Notes under the pieces: generated by a model | What the model saw: the letters and a program-made list of their open reading frames with translations, nothing else | Told to the model about the DNA's origin: nothing | The model's database searches: none | In this document: positions 23,458 through 31,197 of the stretch, one piece after another | Layout of the letters: each line of letters begins with the position of its first letter | Numbering within the stretch: the first letter of the stretch is position 1 | DNA from: JBBSUQ01 sp964389755 | GTDB taxonomy: Bacteria > Bacteroidota > Bacteroidia > Flavobacteriales_D > Crocinitomicaceae | DNA length: 45,038 bases | Direction of reading: 5' to 3' | Assembly: GCA_964389755.1 (NCBI GenBank) | Contig: CAYMEW010000034.1 | Span: forward strand, 1 to 45,038 | Program-made: the position numbers and the translations under genes

Positions 23458-24894
23458 TTACCAGCCACCTCCGAGTGAGCGGTAAATATGTACCATCGTA
23501 GACATTTGCAGCTGTTTCGTCTCGATGAGTTCCATGCGTGCCTCGAGGGCATCGCGCTGAGTCATGAGGACCTCCATGTAGTCGGCTTTCGCAGATTTAA
23601 AGAGGTTTGTGGAGATTGTAATCGATTGTGTAAGCGCCTGGACCTGTCGCTCTTTCAGATCGTAACTCTTTTTCAGGTTACTGATCTTCGAAACGCCGTT
23701 GGCCACCTCAATATACGCATTCAGGATCGTCTTCTCATAATTATAAGCAGCCTGTACCTGTTTGGCATTGGAGGTATAATACTGCGCTTTGAGGGAGTTC
23801 CGGTTGATAATCGGCGCCACAAGGTCTCCCGCGAGGGAATAGATCATCGATTCAGGCATCTGTACGAGAAAACTCGGGTTGAATGCCTGGTAACCCACTC
23901 CTGCCGTAATGCGCAGCGACGGATAAAAATTCGCGCGCGCCACCTTGATATCCAGTTTGGAGGCCATAAGTTGCAATTCGGCCTGGCGGATGTCCGGGCG
24001 GTTTTCGAGCAACTGCGACGGAAATCCGGTATAAATGGTATCCGGGATCAGCGTCGGGAAGTTCAGCGAATTGCGCGGTACCGGCTGCGGAAAACGTCCG
24101 ACCAGGAAATTGATCCGGTTCTCCGTTTCGATGATATCCTGCTCAATGTAGTACTGGCGACTCTGGTTCTTAAGCACTTCCGCTTCGAATTTACGAACAG
24201 CCAGTTCGGTCACTTTCGCCGCCTGTTTTTGCAGTTTAACGATCTCCAGCGCGTTTTTCTGGATCTCGATGTTCTGCTTGAGGATCTCCAGTTTGTTGTC
24301 GAGCGCCATGAGTTCGTAATAAGAACTCGCGATTTCCGACACGAGGTTAGTGATCATGAAGCGTCGCCCTTCGATCGAAGAAAGGTAACGTGCATTCGCT
24401 GCATCGCGTGCATTGCGCAGTTTACGCCAGATATCAATCTCCCAGGAAGCGTTCGCCGCAATCATGAAATCGGGTAAAGGCTCCGGGAAATCTGTTCCGG
24501 GTTTGATGTTCTCATTCGCCTCGACAGCACCGTCACGTGTATATCGTCCGACCTTGTCCACTCCTGCCCCGGCGTTCACGCCAACGAATGGCAGGTAATC
24601 CCCTTTCCGGGTCCGTACTTCAGCCTTCGCAACATTGATCTCCTGCAAGGTAATGTTGAGTTCCTGGTTGTTGACCAGGGCGCTGTCGATCAATGCACTC
24701 AGGTTCGGATCGGTGAAAAAGTCCTTCCAGCTGATCCGTGCGGAATTCAGCGAATCGGTGACCTGCAAACTGTTGTAGTTTGCAGGTACCTTTCTGTTTT
24801 CCTCCCGTTGGCTCAGTTTCGGGGCGCAGGCTGCCAGCAAAACAATGCTCGCAAAAGCTGCGTATTTGATTATTTTCTTTCTATTCATCTTCAA
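23458..24894 (-). CDS. Outer-membrane efflux channel of RND system (TolC/OprM, NodT-type lipoprotein)
   Basis: The 478-residue product has a lipoprotein signal (lipobox LAAC, about residue 22) and the two-repeat outer-membrane factor fold of OprM. Visible landmarks are the opening NLSALIDSALVNNQELNITL, VNAGAGVDKVGRY, ASWEIDIWRKLRNARDAANA, then in the second repeat LLENRPDIRQAELQLMASKL and ANFYPSLRITAGVGYQ, which are classic NodT-family motifs. It forms the exit duct of the tripartite pump. Its start overlaps the end of the pump gene by 14 bases and it is the last gene of the operon, followed by a hairpin. Confidence 0.95.
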   Translation of the reverse strand: MKMNRKKIIKYAAFASIVLLAACAPKLSQREENRKVPANYNSLQVTDSLNSARISWKDFFTDPNLSALIDSALVNNQELNITLQEINVAKAEVRTRKGDYLPFVGVNAGAGVDKVGRYTRDGAVEANENIKPGTDFPEPLPDFMIAANASWEIDIWRKLRNARDAANARYLSSIEGRRFMITNLVSEIASSYYELMALDNKLEILKQNIEIQKNALEIVKLQKQAAKVTELAVRKFEAEVLKNQSRQYYIEQDIIETENRINFLVGRFPQPVPRNSLNFPTLIPDTIYTGFPSQLLENRPDIRQAELQLMASKLDIKVARANFYPSLRITAGVGYQAFNPSFLVQMPESMIYSLAGDLVAPIINRNSLKAQYYTSNAKQVQAAYNYEKTILNAYIEVANGVSKISNLKKSYDLKERQVQALTQSITISTNLFKSAKADYMEVLMTQRDALEARMELIETKQLQMSTMVHIYRSLGGGW

Positions 24895-27800
24895 ATAAAT
24901 CTTCGGTTAACGGATTTTCATCCTCATCCTTAATCAACTTCCGTCCTTCGGCGATGCTACCAAAAATATAGTAGAGACCCGGCACGATGATCACACCGAA
25001 CAATGTTCCGAAGAGCATTCCCCCGAGTGCGGAAGAACCGATGGTCCGGTTACCGATGGCTCCCGCACCGTGTGCCATTACCAACGGGATCAACCCGGCG
25101 ATGAAGGCAAAGGATGTCATGAGGATCGGACGGAAACGTACTTTCGCTCCTTCGATCGCCGCATTGAGTACCGACGCTCCTTCACGGTGCTTCTGAACGG
25201 CAAACTCAACGATCAGTACGGCATTCTTACCAAGCAGACCGATGAGCATCACAAGTCCTACCTGTGCGTAGATGTCATTGGCCAGTCCCATCGATTTGAT
25301 GAGCATGAACGATCCGAATACACCGGCGGGAAGCGAAAGGATTACCGCCAGCGGGATGATAAAGCTCTCATACTGCGCTGCGAGTACCATGTATACGAAC
25401 ACCAGTACTATCAGGAAGATATACAGTGCTTCGTTTCCACGACGTACCTCATCGTAAGAGAGTGCGGCCCAGTCGATATCGAAACCTTGCGGCAGGTATT
25501 TGTCAGCCACTTCCTGTACGGCTTTGATCGCCTCACCACTACTGTATCCGTCTGCAGGAGCACCCCGGATGGCTGCGGTGTTGTACATGTTAAAGCGGTT
25601 GATCTCGTTGGCGCCCTGTCTTTTCTTAATGCGCATAAAGGCCGAGAAGGGAACCATTTCGCCCTCGTCGTTCTTCACCCACATGTTGAGAACATCTTCC
25701 GGCAGACGGCGGAATTCCGGTGAAGCCTGTACGAACACTTTAAAGAAGCGCTGGTATTTGATAAAACCGAGTTCATAGGTACTTCCCACGAAGATCGACA
25801 GCGTGTTCATCGCATTTCCGATCGAAACGCCTTTCTGCATCGCCAGGTCGTTGTCAATCTCGATCTCGTATTGCGGATAGTTCGCACTAAAGAAGGTGAA
25901 CAAACCGGTGAGTTCTTTGCGTTTCTCGAGCTCTGCCATGAAGTCGTTTTTCACGCGCTCAAGTTGTTTGTAATCCCCGGAGTTGGTCTTGTCGAGCAAC
26001 TGGAGGGCAAAACCTCCGGCGGCACCGTAACCTGGTACGGCTGGCGGATCGAAGAATTCGATCGTTGCACCCGGGATCTGTTTGGAAACCTCTTCGAGTT
26101 CGCGAATAACTTCATTGACCGTTTGCTCCCGCTCAGACCAGGGTTTGAGGTTGATCAGACAGGTACCGGCATTTGAACCGCGACCTTCTGTAAGTACCTC
26201 GTAACCGGCGATGGAAGAAACGGATTTCACACCGTCCACATTCCCGACGATCAATTCCTGCAACTGGCGGGAAATATCGTTTGTACGCTCGAGCGTGGAG
26301 CCCGGAGGCGTCTGGATGATCGCATAGACCATTCCTTGGTCCTCACTCGGGATAAACCCGGAAGGCAGGGTACCGGAAATAAAGATGATCCCCGCTCCGA
26401 ATGCCAGCCACAATACAGCTGTTACAAGCCTGCGGTGCGCGATCTTCTTGAGCAGTTTCTCATAACCGTTCGTAAGTTTCTCAAAGCCCCGGTTGAAACT
26501 GTCCAGTCCGCGGTTCAGCAGGTGTCGCTTACGCGGCTTGCCGTGCGTATTCTTCAGGATCATCGCGCACAACACCGGCGTCAGCGTAAGGGCGACGAGT
26601 CCCGAAAGGACAATGGAACTGGCCATGGTCACGGAGAACTGACGGTAGAAGACGCCGACAGGACCGGACATAAAGGCTACCGGGATAAATACCGCTGTCA
26701 TCAACAGGGTAATCGCAATTACCGCCCCGCTGATCTCTCCAAGTACTTTTTTCACCGCATTGAAAGGCGAAAGGTGTTCCTCTTCCATCTTCGCATGGAC
26801 GGCCTCGACGACGACAATCGCATCATCGACCACAATACCGATCGCAAGTACGAGGGCAAAAAGCGTAATCATGTTGATCGTAAGCCCGAACAACTGCATA
26901 AAGATGAATGCGCCGACCAGTGAGATCGGAACGGCCAGGGTCGGGATAAGCGTGGAACGCAAATCTCCAAGGAAGATGAACACGACGAGCGCCACCAGAA
27001 TAAATGCATCCCGAAGTGTGTGAATTACGTTCTCGGTGGATGCATCGAGGAATTTCGAAACGTCGTAGCTGACCTCGTAGTCCATTCCAGGAGGAAAGGA
27101 TTTCTTTAATTCTTCCAGCTTGTTCTTTACGTTTTCGATCACCTCGCTGGCATTACTACCATAGGTTTGTTTCAATACGATCGCAGCGGAAGGGTGCCCG
27201 TTGAGGTTCGAGTAAATATCGTAATACTCACTTCCTAATACGACGCGTGCAACGTCCTTCAGACGCAGGAGTTCCCCGTCCGGGTTGGCGCGAATGATCG
27301 CGTTTTCGTATTGTTCCGGATCACTGAAACGGTCGGAATAGGCCAGTACGTATTCAAGTGCTTCGGAACGTTGCCCGTCACCCCGTCCGATACGACCGGG
27401 TTTACCGATGATACTCTGTTCATCGAGCGCTTTCATCACCTCATCCGGCGATACGTTGTAGGCCCGCATACGGTCCGGGTTCAGCCATACGCGCATTGCA
27501 TACTGGCGGCTACCGAGGATCTTTGCCTGACCGATCCCGTTGATACGCTGTAATTCCGGAATCATGTTCACCCCTGCATAGTTAAACAGGAATTTCATGT
27601 TGGCGCTGGTGTCTTTACTGTACAGGTTGACGTACATCAACATACTCGGCATGATCGGCGTAATGATCACCCCTTCACGCTGTACGAGTTCCGGAAGACG
27701 GTTCCGTACCTGTTCGACACGGTTGGACACCTGAACCAGCGCCTGGTTCGGGTCCGTTCCAGGCTCAAAGATCACCTGGATATTACATTCACCGGCACTG

Positions 27801-28048
27801 GTGGCATCTGAGGTCATGTAACGCATCCCCCAGGCACCGTTCACCGCCTGTTCGAGCGGGATAATTACCGATTCGGTGAGTGTTTTCGCACTTGCACCGG
27901 GATAAGACGCGGACACCATCACCATGGGAGGCGCAATTTCCGGGAATTGTGAAGTGGGAAGCGTTTTGATAGCCAAAACTCCCAGGAACACGATTACCAG
28001 AGAAAGCACGATCGCAAGTACCGGTCGCTTTATGAATTTACTAAACAT
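24881..28048 (-). CDS. RND multidrug efflux pump, inner-membrane permease (AcrB/HAE1 family)
   Basis: The 1055-residue product has the usual HAE1 length and twelve-helix plan. Visible features include the N-terminal FIKRPVLAIVLSLVIVFLGV, PEIAPPMVMVSASYPGASA in the porter domain, the helix-4 proton-relay pair in IVVDDAIVVVEAV near residue 405, FIPSEDQGMVYAIIQTPPGS at the start of the second half, and GLLGKNAVLIVEFA, with the conserved helix-10 lysine. It exchanges protons for drugs or other hydrophobic compounds taken from the periplasm or membrane. It sits between its adaptor (27 bases upstream) and its channel (14-base overlap). The substrate cannot be deduced. Confidence 0.97.
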   Translation of the reverse strand: MFSKFIKRPVLAIVLSLVIVFLGVLAIKTLPTSQFPEIAPPMVMVSASYPGASAKTLTESVIIPLEQAVNGAWGMRYMTSDATSAGECNIQVIFEPGTDPNQALVQVSNRVEQVRNRLPELVQREGVIITPIMPSMLMYVNLYSKDTSANMKFLFNYAGVNMIPELQRINGIGQAKILGSRQYAMRVWLNPDRMRAYNVSPDEVMKALDEQSIIGKPGRIGRGDGQRSEALEYVLAYSDRFSDPEQYENAIIRANPDGELLRLKDVARVVLGSEYYDIYSNLNGHPSAAIVLKQTYGSNASEVIENVKNKLEELKKSFPPGMDYEVSYDVSKFLDASTENVIHTLRDAFILVALVVFIFLGDLRSTLIPTLAVPISLVGAFIFMQLFGLTINMITLFALVLAIGIVVDDAIVVVEAVHAKMEEEHLSPFNAVKKVLGEISGAVIAITLLMTAVFIPVAFMSGPVGVFYRQFSVTMASSIVLSGLVALTLTPVLCAMILKNTHGKPRKRHLLNRGLDSFNRGFEKLTNGYEKLLKKIAHRRLVTAVLWLAFGAGIIFISGTLPSGFIPSEDQGMVYAIIQTPPGSTLERTNDISRQLQELIVGNVDGVKSVSSIAGYEVLTEGRGSNAGTCLINLKPWSEREQTVNEVIRELEEVSKQIPGATIEFFDPPAVPGYGAAGGFALQLLDKTNSGDYKQLERVKNDFMAELEKRKELTGLFTFFSANYPQYEIEIDNDLAMQKGVSIGNAMNTLSIFVGSTYELGFIKYQRFFKVFVQASPEFRRLPEDVLNMWVKNDEGEMVPFSAFMRIKKRQGANEINRFNMYNTAAIRGAPADGYSSGEAIKAVQEVADKYLPQGFDIDWAALSYDEVRRGNEALYIFLIVLVFVYMVLAAQYESFIIPLAVILSLPAGVFGSFMLIKSMGLANDIYAQVGLVMLIGLLGKNAVLIVEFAVQKHREGASVLNAAIEGAKVRFRPILMTSFAFIAGLIPLVMAHGAGAIGNRTIGSSALGGMLFGTLFGVIIVPGLYYIFGSIAEGRKLIKDEDENPLTEDLFEDE

Positions 28049-28075
28049 CTGTTTTGCTTTTTTTAATTCGTATTG

Positions 28076-29164
28076 TTATTCAACATATACTTTCAGCCCT
28101 TCGAGCACTTTGTTCGGGTCCTCGTAACGGTATTCGATCTTTTCTCCGTTGGTTACCTTACGGATACCTTCAAGAAGGATCTTATCCTTGGTGGTTACAC
28201 CGCTTTTGACCACGTAAAGGTCAGGCATTTCACCGATCACTTCGATCTCGACCTGTTTTACCTTGCCGCTTTTATCGACTACGAAAACGTACTTTTTCTC
28301 GAGGATCTCGAAAGTTGCCTTCTGCGGAATGATCAGGGCATTTTTAAATGGAACGTCCATCAGGATCGTACCGGTTTCGCCGTGACGTAACAATCCTTTC
28401 GGGTTCGGAAAGGTCGCCCGGAAAGCGATGTTTCCCGTCTCGTTGTTAAAATCGGCTTCGATTGTTTTTACCAGTCCGGGATAATTGAACTCGCGGTTAT
28501 TCGCCATCAACAGGCGTACTTTCATCACGCTGTCATTTTCTTTCAGGTTGGATTTGTAATCGAGGTACTCGGCTTCCGAAACGTTGAAATAGACCCACAT
28601 CTCGCTGTTATCGGAAAGCGTTGTGAGCAGGTCTCCCTCGTCTACAAGACTTCCGAGTTTGAGGTAGAAGCGGTCGATGATCCCGTTAAAAGGCGCTGTG
28701 ATATCCGTAAAGTCCAGGTGAACCTGTGCCAGGGCCATTTCGGCTTTTGCTTTATCGTACTTCGCTTTTACAAGTGCCAATTCTTTATCGGAAACGATGT
28801 TACTGTCTGCCAGCATTTTCGTATTCTGGTATTCGATCCGCGCAAAATCCGCTTCGGCCTGTGCACGCTGAAATTCAGCGTTATAGATACGCGGCATGAT
28901 CTGGAACAGGCGTTGTCCCTGCTTCACGAACTGACCTTCATCGATAAAAATGTCCTGGAGGTAACCGCGCTGCTGGGCCCGAATCTCAATGTGGCGAATG
29001 GCTTTAACCTGGCACACATACTCTTTGGTCACCAGGGTATCCTTCATTACAGGGCTTGTCACCAGCAACTTACCCATTTCTTCTTTTTCGTCGTGTTCAG
29101 ACTTACAACTCGTCTGGGTTAGCAATGCTGCCAGCCCCATGAGTACAAGCATTTTCTTCTTCAT
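28076..29164 (-). CDS. RND efflux periplasmic adaptor (membrane fusion protein)
   Basis: The 362-residue product is a lipoprotein (lipobox QTSC) with the adaptor domain order: lipoyl half (IEIRAQQRGYLQDIFIDEGQ), an alpha-helical hairpin at about residues 95-160, second lipoyl half (APFNGIIDRFYLKLGSLVDE), a beta-barrel (NSEMWVYFNVSEAEYLDYKS) and a membrane-proximal domain ending RVTNGEK-like IRKVTNGEKIEYRY. It links the pump to the outer-membrane channel. It is first in the operon. A 25-base palindrome lies 19-43 bases upstream of its ATG over the likely transcription start, so the pump is probably under a repressor. Confidence 0.96.
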   Translation of the reverse strand: MKKKMLVLMGLAALLTQTSCKSEHDEKEEMGKLLVTSPVMKDTLVTKEYVCQVKAIRHIEIRAQQRGYLQDIFIDEGQFVKQGQRLFQIMPRIYNAEFQRAQAEADFARIEYQNTKMLADSNIVSDKELALVKAKYDKAKAEMALAQVHLDFTDITAPFNGIIDRFYLKLGSLVDEGDLLTTLSDNSEMWVYFNVSEAEYLDYKSNLKENDSVMKVRLLMANNREFNYPGLVKTIEADFNNETGNIAFRATFPNPKGLLRHGETGTILMDVPFKNALIIPQKATFEILEKKYVFVVDKSGKVKQVEIEVIGEMPDLYVVKSGVTTKDKILLEGIRKVTNGEKIEYRYEDPNKVLEGLKVYVE

Positions 29165-29182
29165 AAAATACTGCTGCTTAAT

Positions 29183-29207
29183 TCAAGATACGTCAGTCGT
29201 ATCTTGA
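29183..29207. promoter_or_regulatory. Palindromic operator-like site at the efflux promoter
   Basis: TCAAGATACG (29183-29192) and CGTATCTTGA (29198-29207) are perfect 10-bp inverted arms around TCAGT. On the minus strand a -7-like TATTTTTA (29220-29213) lies immediately upstream, so the site covers the predicted start of transcription. Size and position fit a TetR-family operator, but no regulator gene is adjacent. Confidence 0.6.
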
Positions 29208-29312
29208 TAATTTAAAAATATGTAATTTTTAATGAGGTTGCACATCCGGAATGCAGGGCGGATGGCTTAAACGGAGGTTGCAGGTTCACCGATCAGTGTC
29301 CTGCTTTTGCAT

Positions 29313-29747
29313 TCATATACGAAATACCTGGAACAGGATATAGATCCTGCGTAAGGAGATCGTATCCGCGAAATACCTGTAAGACCAGCGTATTTCAATA
29401 CTGTTTGAGAAGAAGTATGTAAGTGAATGGTGGTTAAAGAGCAATGACGTAAAATAGTTGGCAGGAGAGCTGTGCTTTTTATCGGAAGAAACTTCTTCCT
29501 CTTCCTCGCGTTCCTCCCCCTCGGCATCCGACTCATCGACCTCCGTTTTTTCCTTACCGGTGATCGTAACGAGTGCATCGGCAAATGATCCGCTGTGGTT
29601 CTGAACGGCATTTGCATAGGCCAGGCTTTCCGGAATTTCCGCGAGAGAATCGAGGCTGAAACCTTCCGAACGGGCGGAGATAAATCCGTATCCACTCAGC
29701 AGGATGACAAACTGCGCGATAAAAAACCGTATGGACCAATTATTCAT
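29313..29747 (-). CDS. Small secreted or membrane protein with acidic middle, unknown function
   Basis: I choose the ATG at 29747 (MNNWSIRFFIAQFVILLSGY), giving 144 residues, because an exact -7 promoter element lies at 29756-29763, inside any longer frame. An N-terminal hydrophobic segment acts as signal or anchor. The middle is strongly acidic (EVDESDAEGEEREEEEEVSS) and the last ~45 residues are aromatic and serine-rich (SLLFNHHSLTYFFSNSIEIR, then RRIYILFQVFRI). I do not recognise a family. It lies upstream of the efflux adaptor on the same strand, 148 bases away, so a link to the pump is possible but unproven. Confidence 0.6.
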   Translation of the reverse strand: MNNWSIRFFIAQFVILLSGYGFISARSEGFSLDSLAEIPESLAYANAVQNHSGSFADALVTITGKEKTEVDESDAEGEEREEEEEVSSDKKHSSPANYFTSLLFNHHSLTYFFSNSIEIRWSYRYFADTISLRRIYILFQVFRI

Positions 29748-29755
29748 TGCAGAGG

Positions 29756-29763
29756 CAAAGTTA
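29756..29763 (-). promoter_or_regulatory. Putative -7 promoter element (TAACTTTG)
   Basis: An exact TANNTTTG match on the minus strand, ending eight bases before ATG 29747. It settles the start choice for that gene and again implies a very short leader. Confidence 0.5.
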
Positions 29764-29769
29764 CACAAC

Positions 29770-30138
29770 TTTGATCGATCCCCGGATTTTTTTTGAGAGG
29801 AGTCTGTTAAAAAACAGTTAAACGCCCGTTAAATAGTTCATAACAAGCAAAACAGCCTCAGTAACTTAGAACGTTTGTTCCGGTATAAGTGTCAGAAGAA
29901 CGACGGATTGAACGGCTTTTTTCAGTTTGTTTTCAGGATTAACTCACCCCCCTGTTCCGAACACTTTTCAGGCCTTTAACCATGCTAAACCGTGCACCGA
30001 AGTAAGACGGAAGATTAAAAACCAGGTATTTGCTTTAACAGATGTTAACAATTATGTTTTGTTTAAACGAATTTTTTTATAATACTTTGGAATCTAAATT
30101 ATTAACCGGCCGCATGCGCGCCACTTAAAATCAGACAT
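29770..30138. other. AT-rich divergent intergenic region
   Basis: About 370 bases with no gene. It should hold the plus-strand promoter for the 30139 gene. TAATACTTTG near 30080 and GTTTTG near 30058 resemble parts of the -7 element but neither is exact. A short hairpin-like CTGTTAAAAAACAG lies near 29806. I see no RNA gene. Confidence 0.5.
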
Positions 30139-31191
30139 ATGAAACCAGTCATCCTTCTCTTTTTTCTAATCGGTTCAGCAGCCGCTATTGCGCAGCAAAA
30201 TACCTTTCCCACATCGGGTAAAGTGGGTGTGGGAACCACGAATCCCTCCACGCAGTTTCAGGTAAACGGAAGCGTTAAGATCGATTCGAGTCTGCATGTA
30301 AAAGATACCGCAATCTTTGAAAATAACATACAGGTTCAGCAGAAGATGACCGTGGAGAAAGAAGTAACCATGCGTGATAACACGGAAATCCAGGGAAACC
30401 TGATCGTCCGCGGAAACACTTCGCTGGAAGGACAGTTAACTTTCCCGAATCTCGCGGATACGACCCTGAATAACGATGAGTTCCTGCTGATCGATGAGGA
30501 CGGGAAAATCCGGCGCAGTGGAAACATGAAGTCTTTAATCTATGCTGCCGAACCGATTAAACCGTGCCTGGTGGACCCGGTGACAGGCAATATAGTCCCG
30601 GCGAATCCGTACTGGAAAGCAAAACCGAATATTCTGTATGTAAAAGATCCCTGTGTTACGGATCCGAAAGTGGGCATTAATACCAGCACTCCGTCCGCTT
30701 CACTTACGATTGTCCACCGCGAGGGAACCGGCCCGCTCCTCGTCCGGGAAAACAACGGGGATAAAGTTTTCCAGGTGGGCGATGACGGAATTACCTACGC
30801 TCGGGAGATCAAAGTAAACCTCGAAAACTGGCCCGACTACGTCTTCGACTCCACCTATAAACTCAAAACGCTTGAAGAAGTGGAAACGTACATCCTTGTG
30901 GAGGGACATTTACCTGCTTTACCGGCCGCTTCCGAAATCGAAAAAGACGGAGTTTCACTCGGAGAAATGAACAGGTTGCTGGTAGAGAAAGTCGAGGAAC
31001 TGACACTCTACATGATAACACTCAACGAGCAACTAAAACTACAACAGGTGCAACTGCATGATCAGCAACAAAACGCGGAGTTGCAGCAACAGCTACTCAT
31101 CCAGCAGCAATTACTGATCGAACAGCAACAGGCCTTACTGGAAGAGCAGCAATGCCGTATGGAATACGTGTTGAATGCCTTACAAAACTAA
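30139..31191 (+). CDS. Secreted fibre-like protein with Gln-rich coiled-coil C terminus
   Basis: The 350-residue product has a signal peptide ending AIAQQ. Residues about 25-115 are GTTNPSTQFQVNGSVKIDSS-type short repeats (VNGSVKIDSSLHVKDTAIFE, IQGNLIVRGNTSLEGQLTF) as in fibre or adhesin stalks. About 230-290 hold a motif widespread in Bacteroidota secreted proteins (WPDYVFDSTYKLKTLEEVET, HLPALPAASEIEKDGVSL, GEMNRLLVEKVEELTLYMI) that leads into a trimer-forming coiled coil. The end is a Gln/Leu-rich coiled coil (about 300-345). No T9SS tail is seen. The next gene starts six bases after the stop, so it heads the operon of the secreted hydrolase-like protein and the lipoproteins. Confidence 0.85.
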   Translation: MKPVILLFFLIGSAAAIAQQNTFPTSGKVGVGTTNPSTQFQVNGSVKIDSSLHVKDTAIFENNIQVQQKMTVEKEVTMRDNTEIQGNLIVRGNTSLEGQLTFPNLADTTLNNDEFLLIDEDGKIRRSGNMKSLIYAAEPIKPCLVDPVTGNIVPANPYWKAKPNILYVKDPCVTDPKVGINTSTPSASLTIVHREGTGPLLVRENNGDKVFQVGDDGITYAREIKVNLENWPDYVFDSTYKLKTLEEVETYILVEGHLPALPAASEIEKDGVSLGEMNRLLVEKVEELTLYMITLNEQLKLQQVQLHDQQQNAELQQQLLIQQQLLIEQQQALLEEQQCRMEYVLNALQN

Positions 31192-31197
31192 CGCACT

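Noticed and set aside
23488..24477. 329-codon frame opposite the efflux channel gene
   Set aside because: It is the antisense shadow of the strongly supported outer-membrane factor; composition (His/Arg/Phe-rich) is typical of a mirror frame.
25070..25723. 217-codon frame opposite the RND pump gene
   Set aside because: Antisense shadow of a conserved pump; no signal, domain or start context.
29267..29695. Alternative minus-strand frame overlapping 29313-29747
   Set aside because: Arg/Ser/Pro-rich with no signal peptide; the other frame has a promoter element, a hydrophobic N terminus and an acidic middle consistent with a real protein.
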